Notes: generated by a model from the sequence alone, not told the origin. 64,000 bases of DNA from Branchiostoma floridae (GCF_000003815.2 NC_049980.1:24113808-24177807); one strand, 5' to 3'; counted from the first letter of the stretch, positions 38,057 to 53,595 are shown. Translations and numbers: made by a program.

Positions 38057-41000
38057 AAAGATTAAATCAGTCCTCTGAGTGGTCTTCTTGTCAGTTTTGA
38101 CTTATATAATAACAGATATGACCTTTCTATCTAGGAGTAAAGTAGGAGAAGGTAGTCGCTTTGAAAAAGAAAATTATTTTCAAATGTCTTAGATGTCACC
38201 TTTCACCAGATAGACTCAGCCCACTTCATAAGCATTTAACACTGAAAGCAGAGAGGGATATTTCAGTCAACAACACTTGTACACTTTCAAGTTTCAACTC
38301 ATTATTAGCTATTTCCTTTCCATCAACAGAAACACTTTCTGTCCTATTTGGTAATACCCAAACTTTGATGTTGAAACGGTATTCTATACGTAATGCAACA
38401 ACTGAAGGAGAACAAGATCTACTCTAAACATTCAGTTGACATTTTGGCTGTAATAGGCAACCACTGTTTGCATACCTCTCATTACTGGAAAGAACATCCC
38501 CAGCCAGCAGGAGGCAAATCACCTCATCAGCACTTGTTAATGAGGCAGACAAAAAGGGCTGTGTAATTACCTTTCATGGACAAACAACACAGCACTTCAG
38601 TACAAGTGTATTGCAATGACACAGAGTGGCCTCAAATCAAGTTCAAAGACACAGTAAAGCATCACTCGTAACAGCATGCTAAGAAACAAGAGAACTTCCC
38701 TCTTCTTACAAGTGGTCTAAGGCAATAGAAATTTGATAACTATGCATAATTAAGGGTGTTTTTTTTTAATAACACTACAGAGTGATGAAGGTGAGCATCC
38801 ATACTTCAACTTGTTGGTAGAGCAGCTGTGCTACAACTTCACCATTTCTATAATTCTATTAAAAGCAGTTTTCTAAAATTAACTTTTGGACCATTTTCAG
38901 ATATTTTAAGTATCATCTTCCATAAAGACCTCTAGATCATAGATGCATGGCATTTCTGGGATGTTCAAGATTCCTCCTCTTTCAACTGGTCATGGCTTAC
39001 TCCTACTGGGTGGCACATGTATGCATATGTAGGAAAAACACAGGAAGGCTGAGAAGGAAAACATTTTCTGGCTGGCTGTAAGACAAAAGGATTAAAATGA
39101 CAGCCATAACACCATCCTGCAGTCAGCAGAACTCCTGAGCCTGATCATATTCTGTTTGTCTTCCCACGCAGCTCTAATCCAAACTAATTGGATTGGGGAG
39201 TAAGAAAGACTGTGTGGTATCACAGAGTCAACTTCTTGTATCGCACATCTATAGCTAGTACTAGTATCCTCTAACTAATTGATGAAAAATGCACACACGG
39301 GGCTTGAAATACCTTTTTTTCTAGTTTCCTGCGGTATATTTCATGGACGTTTTACTTGTAATTAATAAAAAGTTTCTGGAAAGACCTAAAGCCTTGTTCC
39401 TGACCTACAGTTTCGGTAATTGCTTTCGATTTTTAAGATGACCACTGCCTGGAATTTTTCAAAGTTCCTTCAATCTGCAATCTAGAAAGTTGTTTTGGAA
39501 ATCACAGGTTGCAGATGAGAAAGTTAAAACGTAAGTTTATCTGTGTTGTCAACAATATTACTCATTTCAATAGAAGAAATTTGACTGTCAGTTATCTTAA
39601 GAAAATTGTAAGAGACAAGAGGACTATGGGTAGAGACCACATGGATGAAGAGTAGGAGGACACGCCACTTGAAGAACTTAACAGATCACTTTTAAGGTGG
39701 AAACTTTTCTCCCATGAAATTTATCTCCTTTTAAGTGGACTATACTCAAAAGAAACATAGGGTTATGGGTCAAAAGGCTGACCTGCACAAACCACACTGA
39801 CAGGTTAACATCAGATGATAAACAAGGTTCTTCCTGCAGAGAAAACGCATTCTCTTCATGATGGATAACTTATTGACACTTTTGCAAAGAGAAAAGTGCT
39901 GGCGGTTGACCCCGACCATAGGTCAACCCACACAAAGGAAGACAGTCTTTATATGACAATTGATGAACAGACACTTTTGACCTCAACAACAACCTACATC
40001 CTTTCCGGAAAAAAATGAACATATAATGGTACCTTCCTAGACCAATATGAGGAAGAGAACAATTTTCCAGGGATCTCCCACAACTTCTGTCATCACTTGC
40101 TTGAATAGGTTTCTTTTCACTTTGTACAGTTCATCTGTTTCTTTTCTCTAACAGAGGATGTTGTAGCAGGTTGCCAAGGACCAAAAACTCAAACCAAAGA
40201 CACTGATGTCAGAATTGCAGGCTGTCTTGGGTTGTAGTGATTTATTCAAGAGGTCTCTGGTAATCCATAAATATATCATGCTAAAATATCATGGCTCTGA
40301 TAATCCTTGCTTTGAACATACCATCAAAGCTTATGACGATCATAAAAAGGAATATTGGACTTTTTCATGCTACGAGCATCTACCCACCTGAAGCTTTATA
40401 TTTGATTCCTGTGTCGCTAATCCAAAATCAGCAAAATCAAATAATAGTGCATGGTTAACCAGATTTGTTAAGACTTAAAATATACACATTGACATGTATG
40501 TTGACTAAATATAACTACTTTGAAAGAACATTGGCTATTTCCCTGACATTTGGTTATACTTTGAAATACAACTGACTGCCACAAACATATGATTGTACCT
40601 TTTCTTATGACTCTTTGAGCTGTAGACAGAGGGCAGACCAGGAAAGTCTTTAATCCTCAGCAAAACAATGGGTACCTCTGGCTGCAGTTGCACAAGCAGT
40701 CTTAGATTTCAAGACAGATTAACTTCAAAACTCTCCAACACTTGTGCAGTACATTTAACCAATACATTTTAAATTCTTAAATGTAAGACATATTTCAACA
40801 TAATTCCATTGTCACAGGGAGGATAAGTCCCATTTAAAGTTGTGCAAAGCCAATGGTCTAAACATACATGTAGCCTGCACCTGTCTTGGGTGCTGCACAC
40901 ACACACCTGTTAATCTTATCAGGCGAAGCAGGTAACTGAGCCTGTACAGCCTATGCCCAAATCCATATTTATCTAAAACGCAAGACTGGGACTTTTCCTC

Positions 41001-44000
41001 TTCATATCTAACGTATTGACCAGAGGCCAAGCAGGGCCCTTGAGCACTTCCCCAAAACCATTTCTTTAAAAGCAAGACCAAAACTTTTGTCTTCTTTAAG
41101 TATTGACAGAGACTTAAGTCTGCTGTCACCAGTATTTTTAGATTGGTATACCTTGTCTATACCAGGGAGAGGGGGTGACAGGACTTGGCTCCGTTTAATC
41201 CTTGGGAAAATACACAGGGACAGCATTCAGACAGGGCAGACCAGGCAGGCATGATGGGATACCCTATATCTTTTGCAAGACTTCAAGTGAGACCACTTTT
41301 GCAGCTCCACTTTTGACATATTTGCAGATAAGCAGTCAAAGCAATTCAGCCAGTTACATTGTATGTTCCTATCAATTGATGAAAACTATGATATCTTTTA
41401 CCAAGTCCAAACTGTACACAGTTGCGAGTAGTCTCGGGTAGTCTTATCCTTGATCTTAAAAGACAAGCAATCCCTGGGCACTTGTCATGGCAGATGCTGG
41501 ATATAGTTTATACAATAGAACAAAGACAACTTCATGGTGGGTGCCTACATAACAGTGAGAAGTATTTGGTATTGCCTGCTTGAATACGTCCAAATTCCCT
41601 GACTGATCCTTCTCAAGGTCCCAAACATTCTGTTCCATGTTCTAAACTGCTTCCCTTTTCGAGACCTTATCAGCCATAGATTGCCAATTTCATCTGCATT
41701 AACTGTCATAATTCATAACCCTCGATATGTCTTGTAGACATGACATTATGCGTATCACATTTTAAGTTTCATCAGTCAATATCTTTCAAAACACCGGTAA
41801 GTCTTTTCACATCCACTTCATTCCAGTCCAGTAACCTGCAGGTGAAACAGAAGGTGCAGTAGCCACACAGACAAGCCATGTGAGCCAAGAACTCTGCCAG
41901 TTATGGTAGGGTTAGGATTAGGGTTAGGGTAGAGAGCTATGGTGTTGGACCAAGTTAACCAGAGTGTTACTTAGAGTTGCAGTTGGTCTGATTAACCATG
42001 AGCCCAATTGGTAAAAGGGCTGAAGTGTCTGACATCCATAGTAGACACAGACAAGCAGCCCTGCCCATCCAGATAAGATGTAGCCAGAGATAGCTAGCTC
42101 CTTCCACTCCTTCAGACAGATGTTTGTATTGGGGTGAAAGCTTCTTACAATGATGCCTAAACCATACTTGACAGGACAAGGGATCCCTCAGTTCTTACTG
42201 GAAGTAACGTCAACAAACAGTGATTGCAGAAAAGCTCTAATATTGGACACAGTGCTTCACACTGCTCTGTTTGGAAACAAACCTGTTCAGCACAAGCAAG
42301 AACTCTTGTCATTCCTGATGAATACCACAACAAAACTTGCAAGGTGGACAGGAGTAAAAGTTTTGGTGCAGCACCCACCATGTCAGACAGGGTCTCTAGT
42401 GGACAGGTTATGGCTGTGATGATGATAAGAGGGAGCCAAGTTGTTCTACAAAGGCAGACAAGCCATCCATCTTGTCATGTTAGCGCCACTAAAGTAACGT
42501 TCCCTTTCTGAAAGTCAAAACAGAGACGACTCTTTCCCTTCCAAGACGGTGAGTCATCCAAAAAGACAGCCCATATCTCAAACGTATGAAACACTGGAAC
42601 ATACAATCCAAAACTTCATCACATCTCTTAAATCTAAAATAAAGATTTGATTTCATGTAAAAGGTGAAAATAACCAAAGATTATTGTTTTTGAGCACTTC
42701 CTTGTATACATACGTGTACTTGAAAATACACATGGATAGAGTATTTTGTGGTTGGAAACATTTTTGTATGCTATATCTGCTCTGTGATCTCTTGTGTGTT
42801 GACTGGTCTTCAAAGTGTATCACTCAGGTAAGGTAGTGGTGGGGACACATCACAGACTGCCAGGATTGGTTGGACAGGGCTGATGTGTGTGGGTGGGCAT
42901 GGCTGGACCTAAACACCAGCCACCTGACAAAGTGTTTGTCGTTGAGTCAGGTATTTCTAGAGACCTTAAGAAATGACAGAACAAAAGCAGACAGACTTGG
43001 ATAGGAGGTTTGACTACAGAAAGAGATCTTTTGAAATCCCTCCTAACATTCGGGTGAAAGGTTGGCCTTATCACCATCAATTTGGCTGAAAACTAGCAGG
43101 CTCTAGTGGAGGGGTTCAAGACAAGAGGCAGGACCCAAAGTCAACACTGTTGGGTGTTCTCATCAATCAGAGAGTCTACAGCCTTAATGTTCTCTGTCTA
43201 TATGGTGTTTTGTGTCTGCTAGTAATAAGCAAATGGTATATCAAATCTCTGTCTGCCACACACACCCCCAGAAGGTATGCCCTGATCCAAAACTGGTCAC
43301 TGCCACAGACATGATAACAGCAGACAGAGGAAAAGACTTTGACATCTTCTAACTGACCTAACTTTCTGTAATACTTAAGGGTAGGAGAAGCTTTGCCTAA
43401 CTAGTTACAGTGGCCTAACACTAACTACTGAGATAGGTTTCAATAATAAGAAAGAAAATGTACTGGAAAATCATATCATTTTAATGATACATCATTTTAG
43501 TGACATATATATACATAGGGAAGATTTACATAATTGTAATTAAAGTCACCATAATTGCCTTTGGATCATTGCATCCAAAATAATACAATATGAAGTCATA
43601 CAATCAGGTACAAAGAGCAACCAAATATTGGCTGATTTGAATACAAGCAGTCAGAATGTCCGAGTGCATGATGCATGACAGTCACCCTTCCAATACTTCC
43701 ATTATTTAACACCCCCAACATTCCCTGTAGCCCAGGAACACTGGAAGTCATTAATTAACCAAGAAAATGAAAAGTACATCAGGCATATAATTATCAATCA
43801 AATTTGTGCTTTCATAGATTTCCTTGTAAAACCTGGCAATTAACTGAAGACCCACCAAGGAATCGTTAAGAACTGGTTACTCAAGTTTGCTCCTTATCTA
43901 TGCTCTTCTGTTAGAAAAGGACAGATTAAGGGATAAACAGTAAGGATTAAACTATTACAGATACAACAGTCTGTAATAGTCTTTTTGCCACCAGATTTTC

Positions 44001-47000
44001 ATGAGAAAGAAACAGATCTTCCAGTACTATGAAATAGAATTGCATGGCCATTCCTGGTTAATCACTTGACCTGAAGGATGTTCACCTTAGCTTACCTGAG
44101 AGAAATGTCTATCTTACGACTTAACAGACTTTGCGCCAAGAAAACAATATCTAAAAAATTACTTCTGTCCAGTTGTCAAAAGACATGCCTATCAATCAGT
44201 GTTGAAAAGAAGTGCATCCAAGGCAGTTTTGCTGACTGTAACAGACAAGATTGACAGATGGCCGCAGTGTCAGGAACACAGGCGATTCCTGCCAGCAATC
44301 ATTCCTAAAAGCCCTGGCCAAACCCTGAGATTTTCACAACAATGGTGATATGATCTACCCAAAGGTGGGGCTGTCCTACCCCCATGATTCTGAAGCAGGG
44401 TCTGGCAGATGCTGCATTATCATAAGCACTCATCCTGGCAGGCAGGAGAATGAGGGATTGACAGTGAATAGAGGGATGAGAGGGCCCAGCAGGGGATCAG
44501 CACCAGACAGCTGCCAAAGCAAAGGGATCACAGCCTGTCATCCAGCTAGTCATCCCTGCCTCATCTACAAAATAACCTATATTTTCACTGACAGTCTATG
44601 GACAAGGTTGTCATCCCGATTAAGTTTTCCTAGAAGATATGCCTACCTTCATTTTTCCCCATTTCTGTGTTTGTATATCCTACCCTTGAACTTCCATATC
44701 AAGCATTAACATTCTACCATCCAGCTTCTGGATGAGGATTAATCTATGCACCCACCTTGGTATCATATTCATAGAGGTCAGTGGGAAATGGATTACTATG
44801 ATAAAGTACAAAAGAATTGCTGCTCAATGTAAAGGCATCCCTCACTAAGGACAGAAACTTTGGCCAAGTCTAATGGTTTGCTGCTTAGGTTTTCAATTTA
44901 GTCTCTTCCCTATAACTTAGCAGAATCAGAATTACTGTAATACACTCCAATGTAACCTAGGAATCCAAGTAACAATATGCTCCTTTTTTTCATACAGAGC
45001 CCCTTCAAACTTATTGCGTTGCCAATAGACAAAAGATAGCCAATCTTCTAGTGAACAGCATTATCTCGGGAAAATGTTTCCCATGCACTTCTCTTTCAAA
45101 CCTATTAATGAGTTCCTTTTCAATATAGGTGTTAGCAGTATCAGATTTGAGACCACCTTCCTAAAGGTATCCAGCAGCAAATGGACCGACCAGTATGGGG
45201 TCTTTATTGTCATTAATTAGTACTTATCTATAGTGACAGTCCCAGGAGAAGAGACAAGACAGGAGAGGAGGAGTCAGAGGTAATCCTCAGGTGTTCAGGG
45301 AAGCAGTGGACCCCACACACACTGTCTTTACTTTGAATTGAAGAACCTTTTATCAATAGCAGTTAGGCTGTGTTTTAGGCACACTCAGGCAAAGGAATAT
45401 ACCTTTTTGATAGTAGTTGTAGCTGATACTTCAAAAGAGAGTTGTTCACATTACAAGATGTATGGACTCGCCTTGAAGACTTTTTAAAACTGTATGCAGT
45501 GACACAAGCTGTAGCCACCACAAGAAAGTTTGGCAACTACCAAAGTTACTAGATCATGGAAAAAGACTTATTTCGACGTCTTCACGTCATTAAGAGTAGC
45601 TTTCTTGAAGGCTTTTGTAATACACAGCAACCATTGGACTTGCAAATGTCTCAAGCTCTTACATAAAATTTGCAATCATGACAGAAGCTGACCATCAGGA
45701 CAAAACGATTACTCCACTTTCTGAGCCACTTTTTATCCACGCTGCAGAAATGAGGTTAAGGGCCTGTCAACCCTGTATAAGAAGCGGGTCAGTGTGTTCC
45801 CAACTCTTCTGAGTAAGACTTGAACAGATGGTGAGTCTGACAGCTTCATGAGCTCACTAAAACTGGTAAGTCACACATGGGTCAACTGCAAAAACAACTG
45901 TGACCACTCAGCAAGACCCTTCCTTACAGCCTGGGCCTCCTTTGATTCCTTCCTTCAAAGCAAGTCCTTATAAGACTCTGGGCTGGGTCAACTGTATCAA
46001 CAGTCCTGATGTATGGACCATGGCATCTTGGTGCTCCCTAGTGTTCCCCAGCCTCCAAGGAGGCATAACTTCTCACTAGTGGCTAATTACTAACAAGTCA
46101 AGGGAGACCACATTCCTGCTAAGACTCTCAGTAATTCCTGGTCGGAATGTGAGCAATGTCATGATCCATGTCCTTGCCCATCTTATCAAGGAGATGGAAG
46201 TGTATAGCCAGATCACATTTTGGATATTGGTATCAGACATCTGCCAGTGTCATTTTTTGGCTCAAAAGCAGCACTGTTGCTTTTCCAGGAATTTAGAAAA
46301 TATCATGTGCTCAAAGGTACTGTGGTGTAATTCTTCAGTCCTTAAAAAAGGTCCATAGAGTACTTAGTACCTCAAGCCTGAAACCCTCCTTCCTCATGCA
46401 GTGGTTTATCCCCTATACTCACATTAGTCCCAAGGGGGTTAAAATGGGGCCTCACCAAATAAGGCACTTCTGGTCACATGACCACTGGGGATGATACACT
46501 TATACTATAAAAGGGGAGTGGATGTGGCTTCACTACCATACATGCAAGATGCATCAAAAGTTTACTGAAAGTAGGAGTATATACCACTAACATGATTTCA
46601 GCATACTTTCAACAATTTCATATCATTTTAACATACATTGGATCCAAACAAGCCAATTCTAACAATTTTGTGAACACACATAATAACCCTAGGCTATAGC
46701 ACATTTATACCCCTTCCTTTTCAAGTCTTTCTTCAATTCAGTTAAATTTCTTACCCACATCTGTCATTAGGTTATAGATCCCCTGACTCCCCCTTGATGT
46801 TTTACAGACCTAAGTTTATCTCAAGACTTCCTGGGACTAAGAGAGAGTTTCATGAAGACATCTGCACTGTCAGTCATGCTGACAGGTGTCCTTGGCATCA
46901 GAGGCTACAGCAAGGAAGGAAGAAGTCAGATCACCAAATAAGGCATATTTGCCCAGCGTCTTAATTTGTCCAGCATTCTTAAAGATGCCTGTGGTCTTAA

Positions 47001-49929
47001 TTGTCTGTACTCCGTAGACTTGAAGAATTGCAACAATTTCCCTTGTCACACGTTATTTGGCTGCTTCAAAATCATGTGGACGGTCTAACTGATGCACCTG
47101 CTCACCTGAGGACCTCTGTTTAAATGTACCACATAAATCTGCAGTGCAGGAAATATTTATAGATGTACAGTAAGAGAGGAGAGTCCTTGAAGGAGTGTGA
47201 TTTGTGACCTAAATAGGACTTTCCTGTCTTCCTTATCTTCCCAGGAGTAAAGGATGTCTTGAAGACACTGCACAGCTGTGGGATCAGGTCTTCAGCAGTA
47301 AACAGGGCCTGATCTTAATTAAATAGGTTTACTTACCTTCTTAAAAAGACGTGTATGGCGTTCCAGGTATGTGCAAGATCTATAAAACTTTCTTTCCATG
47401 CATTTTTTCGTCATGTTACCTGGCTCTTTCCCCATACATAGACAAGTTCTTGCATCTTCCATCGAGGAACTATGGAGGCCACTAACACCTGGTGGCTGAG
47501 GTTAATACTCCTTTACATTTGCCATGTTGACATGACCATACTTGTGTAGCTCAAATTTCCTGTCAGTAAGGCCAACATGGCAACCCTCCTGAGTCCTGAC
47601 ACTTGCCTGTAGTTTTTATAAACTAACAGTCTGTCCACTGCTGTCCCTCTCGGACAGACAGTTGTTCCTGTATTTCTTAAGTTCCACCAAGACGTCTCAG
47701 TAGCCATGGTCATATATGGTCATCCTGGCCCTTATCTAGCACTACACACTTTCCATAGCACAGTCCGGACATGTTTGGACATACAACCTTGATGACCTTA
47801 CCAAACAAAGTTAGCTGGGTGCATCTGTTTTGGCCCACTATGTTTGGAATGGAGGGTTTATGGTCACAAGTGAGATCACACACTCCCATACATAAAGGAA
47901 AAGGCCTTTAGAATGGATTTAACAGGTCATCCTAGTGTATTTCGGTATGATGCCGATGGCAAGAGAAAACTCACTAGTCCAACAAGTTAAAATTCTCCTC
48001 TACACCCAAGCTACAGCAATGGGCACCATGCCAATGTTAACATAGCCAGCCTTGTTTTTTTTTAATCTGACAAGGCCTAGCAGTTATCATGATAACATGT
48101 TGGAAGGAAAAGGGTGTTTACTGTTGCCATACTGTCCAAGTCAAGACCACCAACAGACAACCATCTTTTCTGGCTCCTCCAGTGGTGACATTTCTTATCA
48201 ACTTAGTTGTTTATCTGTGAGGGGAGGACCTGTTACTGCTCCATGTGCAGACTAATGAGCAGTACACAACAAGTTGTGGATAGACAGGGACTTACACAGT
48301 GTTTTTCTTGGGAACACAGGATATTGGAGAATAGACACTATTAGTATTACACCCATAAACATAAGCAAACAAAGCATTGATACAAACATGAACATTAAAT
48401 AGTGAAACGAGAAAACACAAGTGAGTGCAGTATTTCAAACAAAGTGATCTACTTGTAAAACATGCAGCACTTCTGCTTCAATGTTTTGACACAAATGCTT
48501 AAGTTTGAATTCACATTCCGTAAAATAAACAAATGACCCATCAATTAACCCTGCAATAACATGCATGTATTCAAATAAATTTCAGCAATTTCAGGTGACA
48601 AATAGGTGCTAATTGCCTTTCACTATTTGGCAGAGTCCAGTGTGATGACCACTTTTTAGTTTAGAACAACTTGCATAAACACTAAATGGATTGATCCAGA
48701 CATATTATGGTGCATGTTGTAAAACACTTTGGTAATTAATTTTCAGTCAGCAAATCTGCTTACAGCGTCTTGACTGCTCTAAACTATACCCTTCACCTTT
48801 AACATGGTATTTAGTGTCATAGGAATCTTTTCACCTGTCAGGTGGCAATACTCAGCACTATATAGACCATTTAATAGACGGAATATATATCTCTAACAAC
48901 CAGGAGTGACACAATTCCCAGGGATCAACCTTGCCACTCCAGATGGACTATCTCTGATTCTCATATAGCCTGTCAATTCAGTTATACAAACTGAATGTTT
49001 TAAAGAGCAATTTTCCAAGTATTTCACAATAAGAGGACCCCCTTGCCCTGGTACTCCTGCTATGCACTTGTGGCAGCAGTAGGGTGGAATGTTAGGTCAC
49101 ACCAGGCCATGTGAGCCTGACAAATGGGCAGAAATCCCATCCAATGAACTTGAACTGGCTGAACTTGTAAGCACCTGCTTAGTTTCTTGGATGCCAGACA
49201 TCCTGCATTACGTGACAGGAGCTGCATACTTAGCACTGCAGCCTGCTCCTTTCCAAATTAGGCCACAGTGCCCTGAACAGGGCTTCTCTTGTCTTCTAGG
49301 TTTTCCCACATGTTTACATGCCCAAAGGTGACAACATCACTCAAAATCATATTCAGGGGACTGTTCATAATTCCTGACATTAAACATTCACCATCAGCGC
49401 TGTTACTGATATAATAAGGCTGGCCAGGGCTGTCTCCTTCAGTTTCCGGGAAGGGAATATGACAGGTAAAACTTTCACCCCATCTGTAAAAAAAATCTGA
49501 CCTTCATTACATGAAACTGATGAATGTGATGAACTGAACTGATGAATGTGTCAGCTTGAAATGACATATTTTGTCAGCTTAGAATGACATATCAAGCAAT
49601 GGAAATTAACAACATGAACTCCCATACAACCAGTATGATGGAAAACATGACAACTGGAGACAGCCCTGGTACTGGCATTAGCAAAGATTCAAGTATATGT
49701 GAAATATGCAGTTAGCTCTTGGCTAAGTGATAAGATTTATAATCCCAAGATCAAAAGGAATTCCTTGACAGTTGCTAATGATAATGTCAGGGTTTAGTTT
49801 GAATGACAATTGTTGATGGACCTCTCATACTGACTATGAATAACACGTCACAATCAGTACAACAATGGACTGATTAACATGTAGGATTAACACTTTCACT
49901 ATTGTCCCTTTCGTATAAATTGAATACCC
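38057..49929. other. Long non-coding stretch
   Basis: No recognisable exon on either strand. The only landmark is the interstitial telomere-like tract at 41906-41930. Confidence 0.55.
41906..41930. repeat. Interstitial telomere-like tract
   Basis: GGTAGGGTTAGGATTAGGG followed by TTAGGG contains about three to four TTAGGG-type units. It is too short to be a true telomere. It probably marks a repaired break or chance expansion. Confidence 0.6.
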
Positions 49930-49934
49930 CTATA

Positions 49935-50285
49935 CAAGGCTCGAAATACTGGGTGCATGTGCACCCAGGTGCACCCAAAATTGGAGCTGTGCACCCAATT
50001 ATTTTCTGTGGGTGCACAAGGTGCACCCAAATATTTTCTAGGTTTACGTATGTAAAGGTATCAAAGTATACTAGTATAGAACATATTCTTGACATCTAAG
50101 TTAGAAATATGATAAAAATCTCTGTCATGGTACTTGTTTAAGAATTTGATAGCTTGTAACTAAGTTTTATCATTTAAGGTTATCACTTAAATTTAAGTGG
50201 TGCACCCAATTTTTTTTAGTGCACCCAATTTTTTAAGCTGGGTGCACCAGTGCACCTAATCCCAAAAATAAATTTCGAGCCCTGC
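49935..50285. mobile_element. GTGCACCC-rich MITE, copy 1
   Basis: It starts CAAGGCTCGAAAT and ends ATTTCGAGCCCTG, terminal inverted repeats of 13 bp. It is flanked by CTATA at 49930-49934 and 50286-50290, a possible 5-bp target duplication. Clusters of GTGCACCC and its complement GGGTGCAC lie near both ends, and the middle is AT-rich. A close copy in the same orientation lies at 54911-55265. The CAGGG-type ends recall hAT elements, but the duplication length does not, so the class is open. Confidence 0.85.
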
Positions 50286-53200
50286 TATAGGAAGCTGTTC
50301 TATTGTGCTTTGGCTTCCTCCCAATGTCCTACCTGTCCCAATGGAGATCACAGTATTGTTAACAATGACAAAGACCACCTCAGAAGGGAAGCCAATAGAA
50401 TAAGAGATGGGATAATGAGGACACTGCAGGTACATGACAATTGATATTGACTGGAACAACAGTCCATTATTCTGTCATTTCCACAAATGTAAATTTCCCT
50501 GGTAGCCTGGGAAGAACAGAAGAATGGTCTAAACAATTAATGTGAGAAAACTGTCACACTGACTCACAGCAATATGCAGTAGAAAAGGAAACCCTACCTC
50601 ATCTACACCTGTATTTGTCTGGCAAACAATGGGACAAATCACAGTGATGACATTACGACCTTCCTGATCTAAGATATCTCATCTCTACTAAAACATGTAA
50701 CTGTCTTCCAGAAGAGTATTCTCAAGACATATCAAGCAAACAAAGAATTACAATCTGCTTGTATACATTTGACTTCTCATTCTAACACTTCCTTGTGGCT
50801 AATGGTTGCCAAGATCTGAAAAGATTTCTGTGACCAACAGGTCAATACACAAGTAAGTTCCTTGTGGAAACTTTCCCGCATAAAGAAATACCCCCAAGGA
50901 AAAAATGAGGAATTTTTACAAGGCCTTGGGTGAAATGGGATTCAGAAAGTACAATTTTGCTTCGTGACTGTGAAAAATAACAACAGCAGTGTTTGTCACT
51001 TCTTTCGAGATGTGGCAGATTTGCATAATGAATAGAACAAGTCTGATTTGCATAAGACTGCCTTTATGTGGCTGAGACATTGTGAAGAAAGAGCTAAGAA
51101 GGGGTAGGAGGTGTGTTCCCAGCCATTTCATCAATAGGAACAAGTTCACCTAGCCCCAGGGGATACACACAGAAACCCTACACTTCTACCCTACACGAGA
51201 AGAAGATTTTACCACCCACATTACACTGTACTAATGCCATTTGTCTTCTGGTTTCTCTTTCTGGGAAATAAACGGAGAACGAATCTCCTCTTTTGTATCC
51301 AAATGTGCATTTATGAGACAAAATCATGAAAACAGTTACTGAATAATTTTTCTACTCAGATTTTCTGATAATTACAAGTTAATAAAATCAATAACAGTCA
51401 ATTATCAGACAGGAGTTAATTTGACAAAAATGGAAGAGCACTTCTTTTACACCTCCTTGAGGACAGGCCAGGTAAGAAGGGTAAAGAAACACAGCAGCTG
51501 AGAAAACATCCTCAACACAATATCTCATACCAAACATCACTGCAATAAAACCTTATCTGCCAATCTACCTGTCCTTTAACTACGGGAAGGATGGATCATT
51601 AACTCAGAAAGTCCTCAAACAAGTCTTCATTCTAAGAAATCACTAGTCAAACTACTGATGGAGACAAAAGAGATTTTTTAAAAATCTTGAATGGTAATTG
51701 AGCCTTGGCATTAGAATAAAAGTTCATAAAGTTCAAAAAGGTCATAAACTCCTTGGTCTCTCCTAATAATGTCCTATAGCAGGTTAGATATAGGAGACAG
51801 TAACAATCTAGCATAGACCACAAGAAACAATTAGAACAATGTGGTGACTCATGATTTCATATTTTTCTTTAAAAAAAAGATGAAGCAAATGTAGCTGAGA
51901 GCTGTGTCCTTTTCATGACCTAGTATCTCTCTGACAGGGTCTTCCTTTCCTGGGGTGGGAGGGGCATCACAGGGGGAGGGACCCCCAATCAAACAGTGAC
52001 CCCCCTTTGAGGTGATAATGACCAAAACATGCACTCTCCACCCCCAGTGAGGGATGGCTGTAAGGATCTGAATATTTATAGAACACCAACTTGTAAAAAA
52101 CATTCCAATTAGAAAAGAAATTACATTTTAGCATACAATAGCCATTGACACTGTACCATCACAACCCACATTGATGAGGTAGTAATTGGTTTTCATAATT
52201 CAACAGTGTCAAATCAATAAACAATCACACTGTTCCACAACTTAATAACTCCTATCTGAGAGAAGTATATCATAGTCATCTAGCAGATGCTAGGGTTAAA
52301 AAATGTTTTCTGACTGTCTGGCAGTCACTATTACAGAGGCCAGGCAGTCATAAATTTGCAAAAAAAATGATAACACCATCCATGGAAACATTTGCTTGGA
52401 GATAGGGCTGTCTCCAGCTTTCAATTCTTGCCCATACCACTCAATTTTGGGGAGTATGTCGTTTTGTGCTTACAAAATTTTTTTCCTCAATTTCATGTTC
52501 AGTTTCATGCTCAATTTTATGTCACAAAGTTCAGATTTTTTTATAGTACTGAGACAGTGGGTCCTTCAGACAACCCTACTTGGAGAAGAGAGATCTACAG
52601 CAAAAGACGAGTCATCTTGGTTAGCATCTACAGTTCAGCACTAATATTACAGTACATCTAACACAACATGTTTGGACGTGACTATCAATATACCTACATA
52701 CATTATTAAATATCATAGTAAATCAAAGTCTCATGGGACTTTACATTAACGAAAATAAGGAAACATACTTTATTTAGCTACTAAGTTAATTTGGAATTAA
52801 ATTTCTTTGTAAAACATCATATATTTTACAATTCCTTAGGGGTTTGCACTGAACATCAATCTTGAAAAAAAATACTAAGTCATTGCTTATGACTAATTTA
52901 CTTCGACTAAACATTCCTAACTGAAATCTCACAAAACACAAATATCGCATCATATGAATAAATGTACTCTGTGCCAGGTAACTTGTTAAGACAAGTTTAC
53001 ATTGCAGAATATCTACTTTATCACGTGTGGAAACTTTATGATTTTGCAGAGTTGTACAGAACTACGTGATGAGTCCTGTCAGCTCCAGACATCACTATTC
53101 CATAAAAATCGTTAAAAATGCATTGTTAATCATGCAACTTTCCAAACAATGATGAATGGTTGAGTTTTCCAAGGATTTTCCACCTATTTGTTCCTTTGTT

Positions 53201-53496
53201 CCCCTTGCCTACCATTGTTGGAACACCTGCTCCAAAACGGCAAGTTCTTTCATTTCTGTCTGAAAGGGACAGTTGACAGAGATATAATGACATATAATTG
53301 GAGAAATTCAATCCAGGGAACAAGACATACCAGCTTCCATTATTTTCCATGAATAGAGCCATGAAAGAGATATAATTTGGCGTAATTGCGAGAAAATGTC
53401 AGAATTGGTTGGAGATGGTGTTTTCACCTGGCGTAAACAGTCCAGGTCCCTCAAGGACATTTCGGATGAAAACTACAACAGATGTTTAAAAGAATT
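50286..53496. other. Non-coding stretch
   Basis: No recognisable gene. A short reading frame MEEHFFYTSLRTGQ with a good start context runs into a CAG|GTAAGA donor at 51467, but it is isolated and may be chance. Confidence 0.5.
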
Positions 53497-53595
53497 AACC
53501 TTTGAATGACACAAAGGTGGATTTGCTATCGTAAAAACAACCTATTCATATTGCCAGGTTGAAAATATGTGATACTGAAGATTTATGCACAAAAG
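53497..53595 (+). mobile_element. LINE 3' tail fragment
   Basis: AACCTTTGAATGACACAAAG through CCAGGTTGAAAATATG matches 55837-55930 almost base for base. The 55.8-kb copy lies just downstream of a reverse-transcriptase remnant, so I read this as a 5'-truncated copy of the same LINE family. Confidence 0.6.

Noticed and set aside
46031-46044. CTCF-like motif GTGCTCCCTAGTGT
   Set aside because: Two mismatches to the core consensus and no supporting context. Similar partial matches occur elsewhere by chance.
51431-51472. Short first coding exon (MEEHFFYTSLRTGQ) with donor GTAAGA
   Set aside because: The start context and donor are good, but there is no promoter, no neighbouring exon and no homology. 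It is expected by chance in 64 kb.
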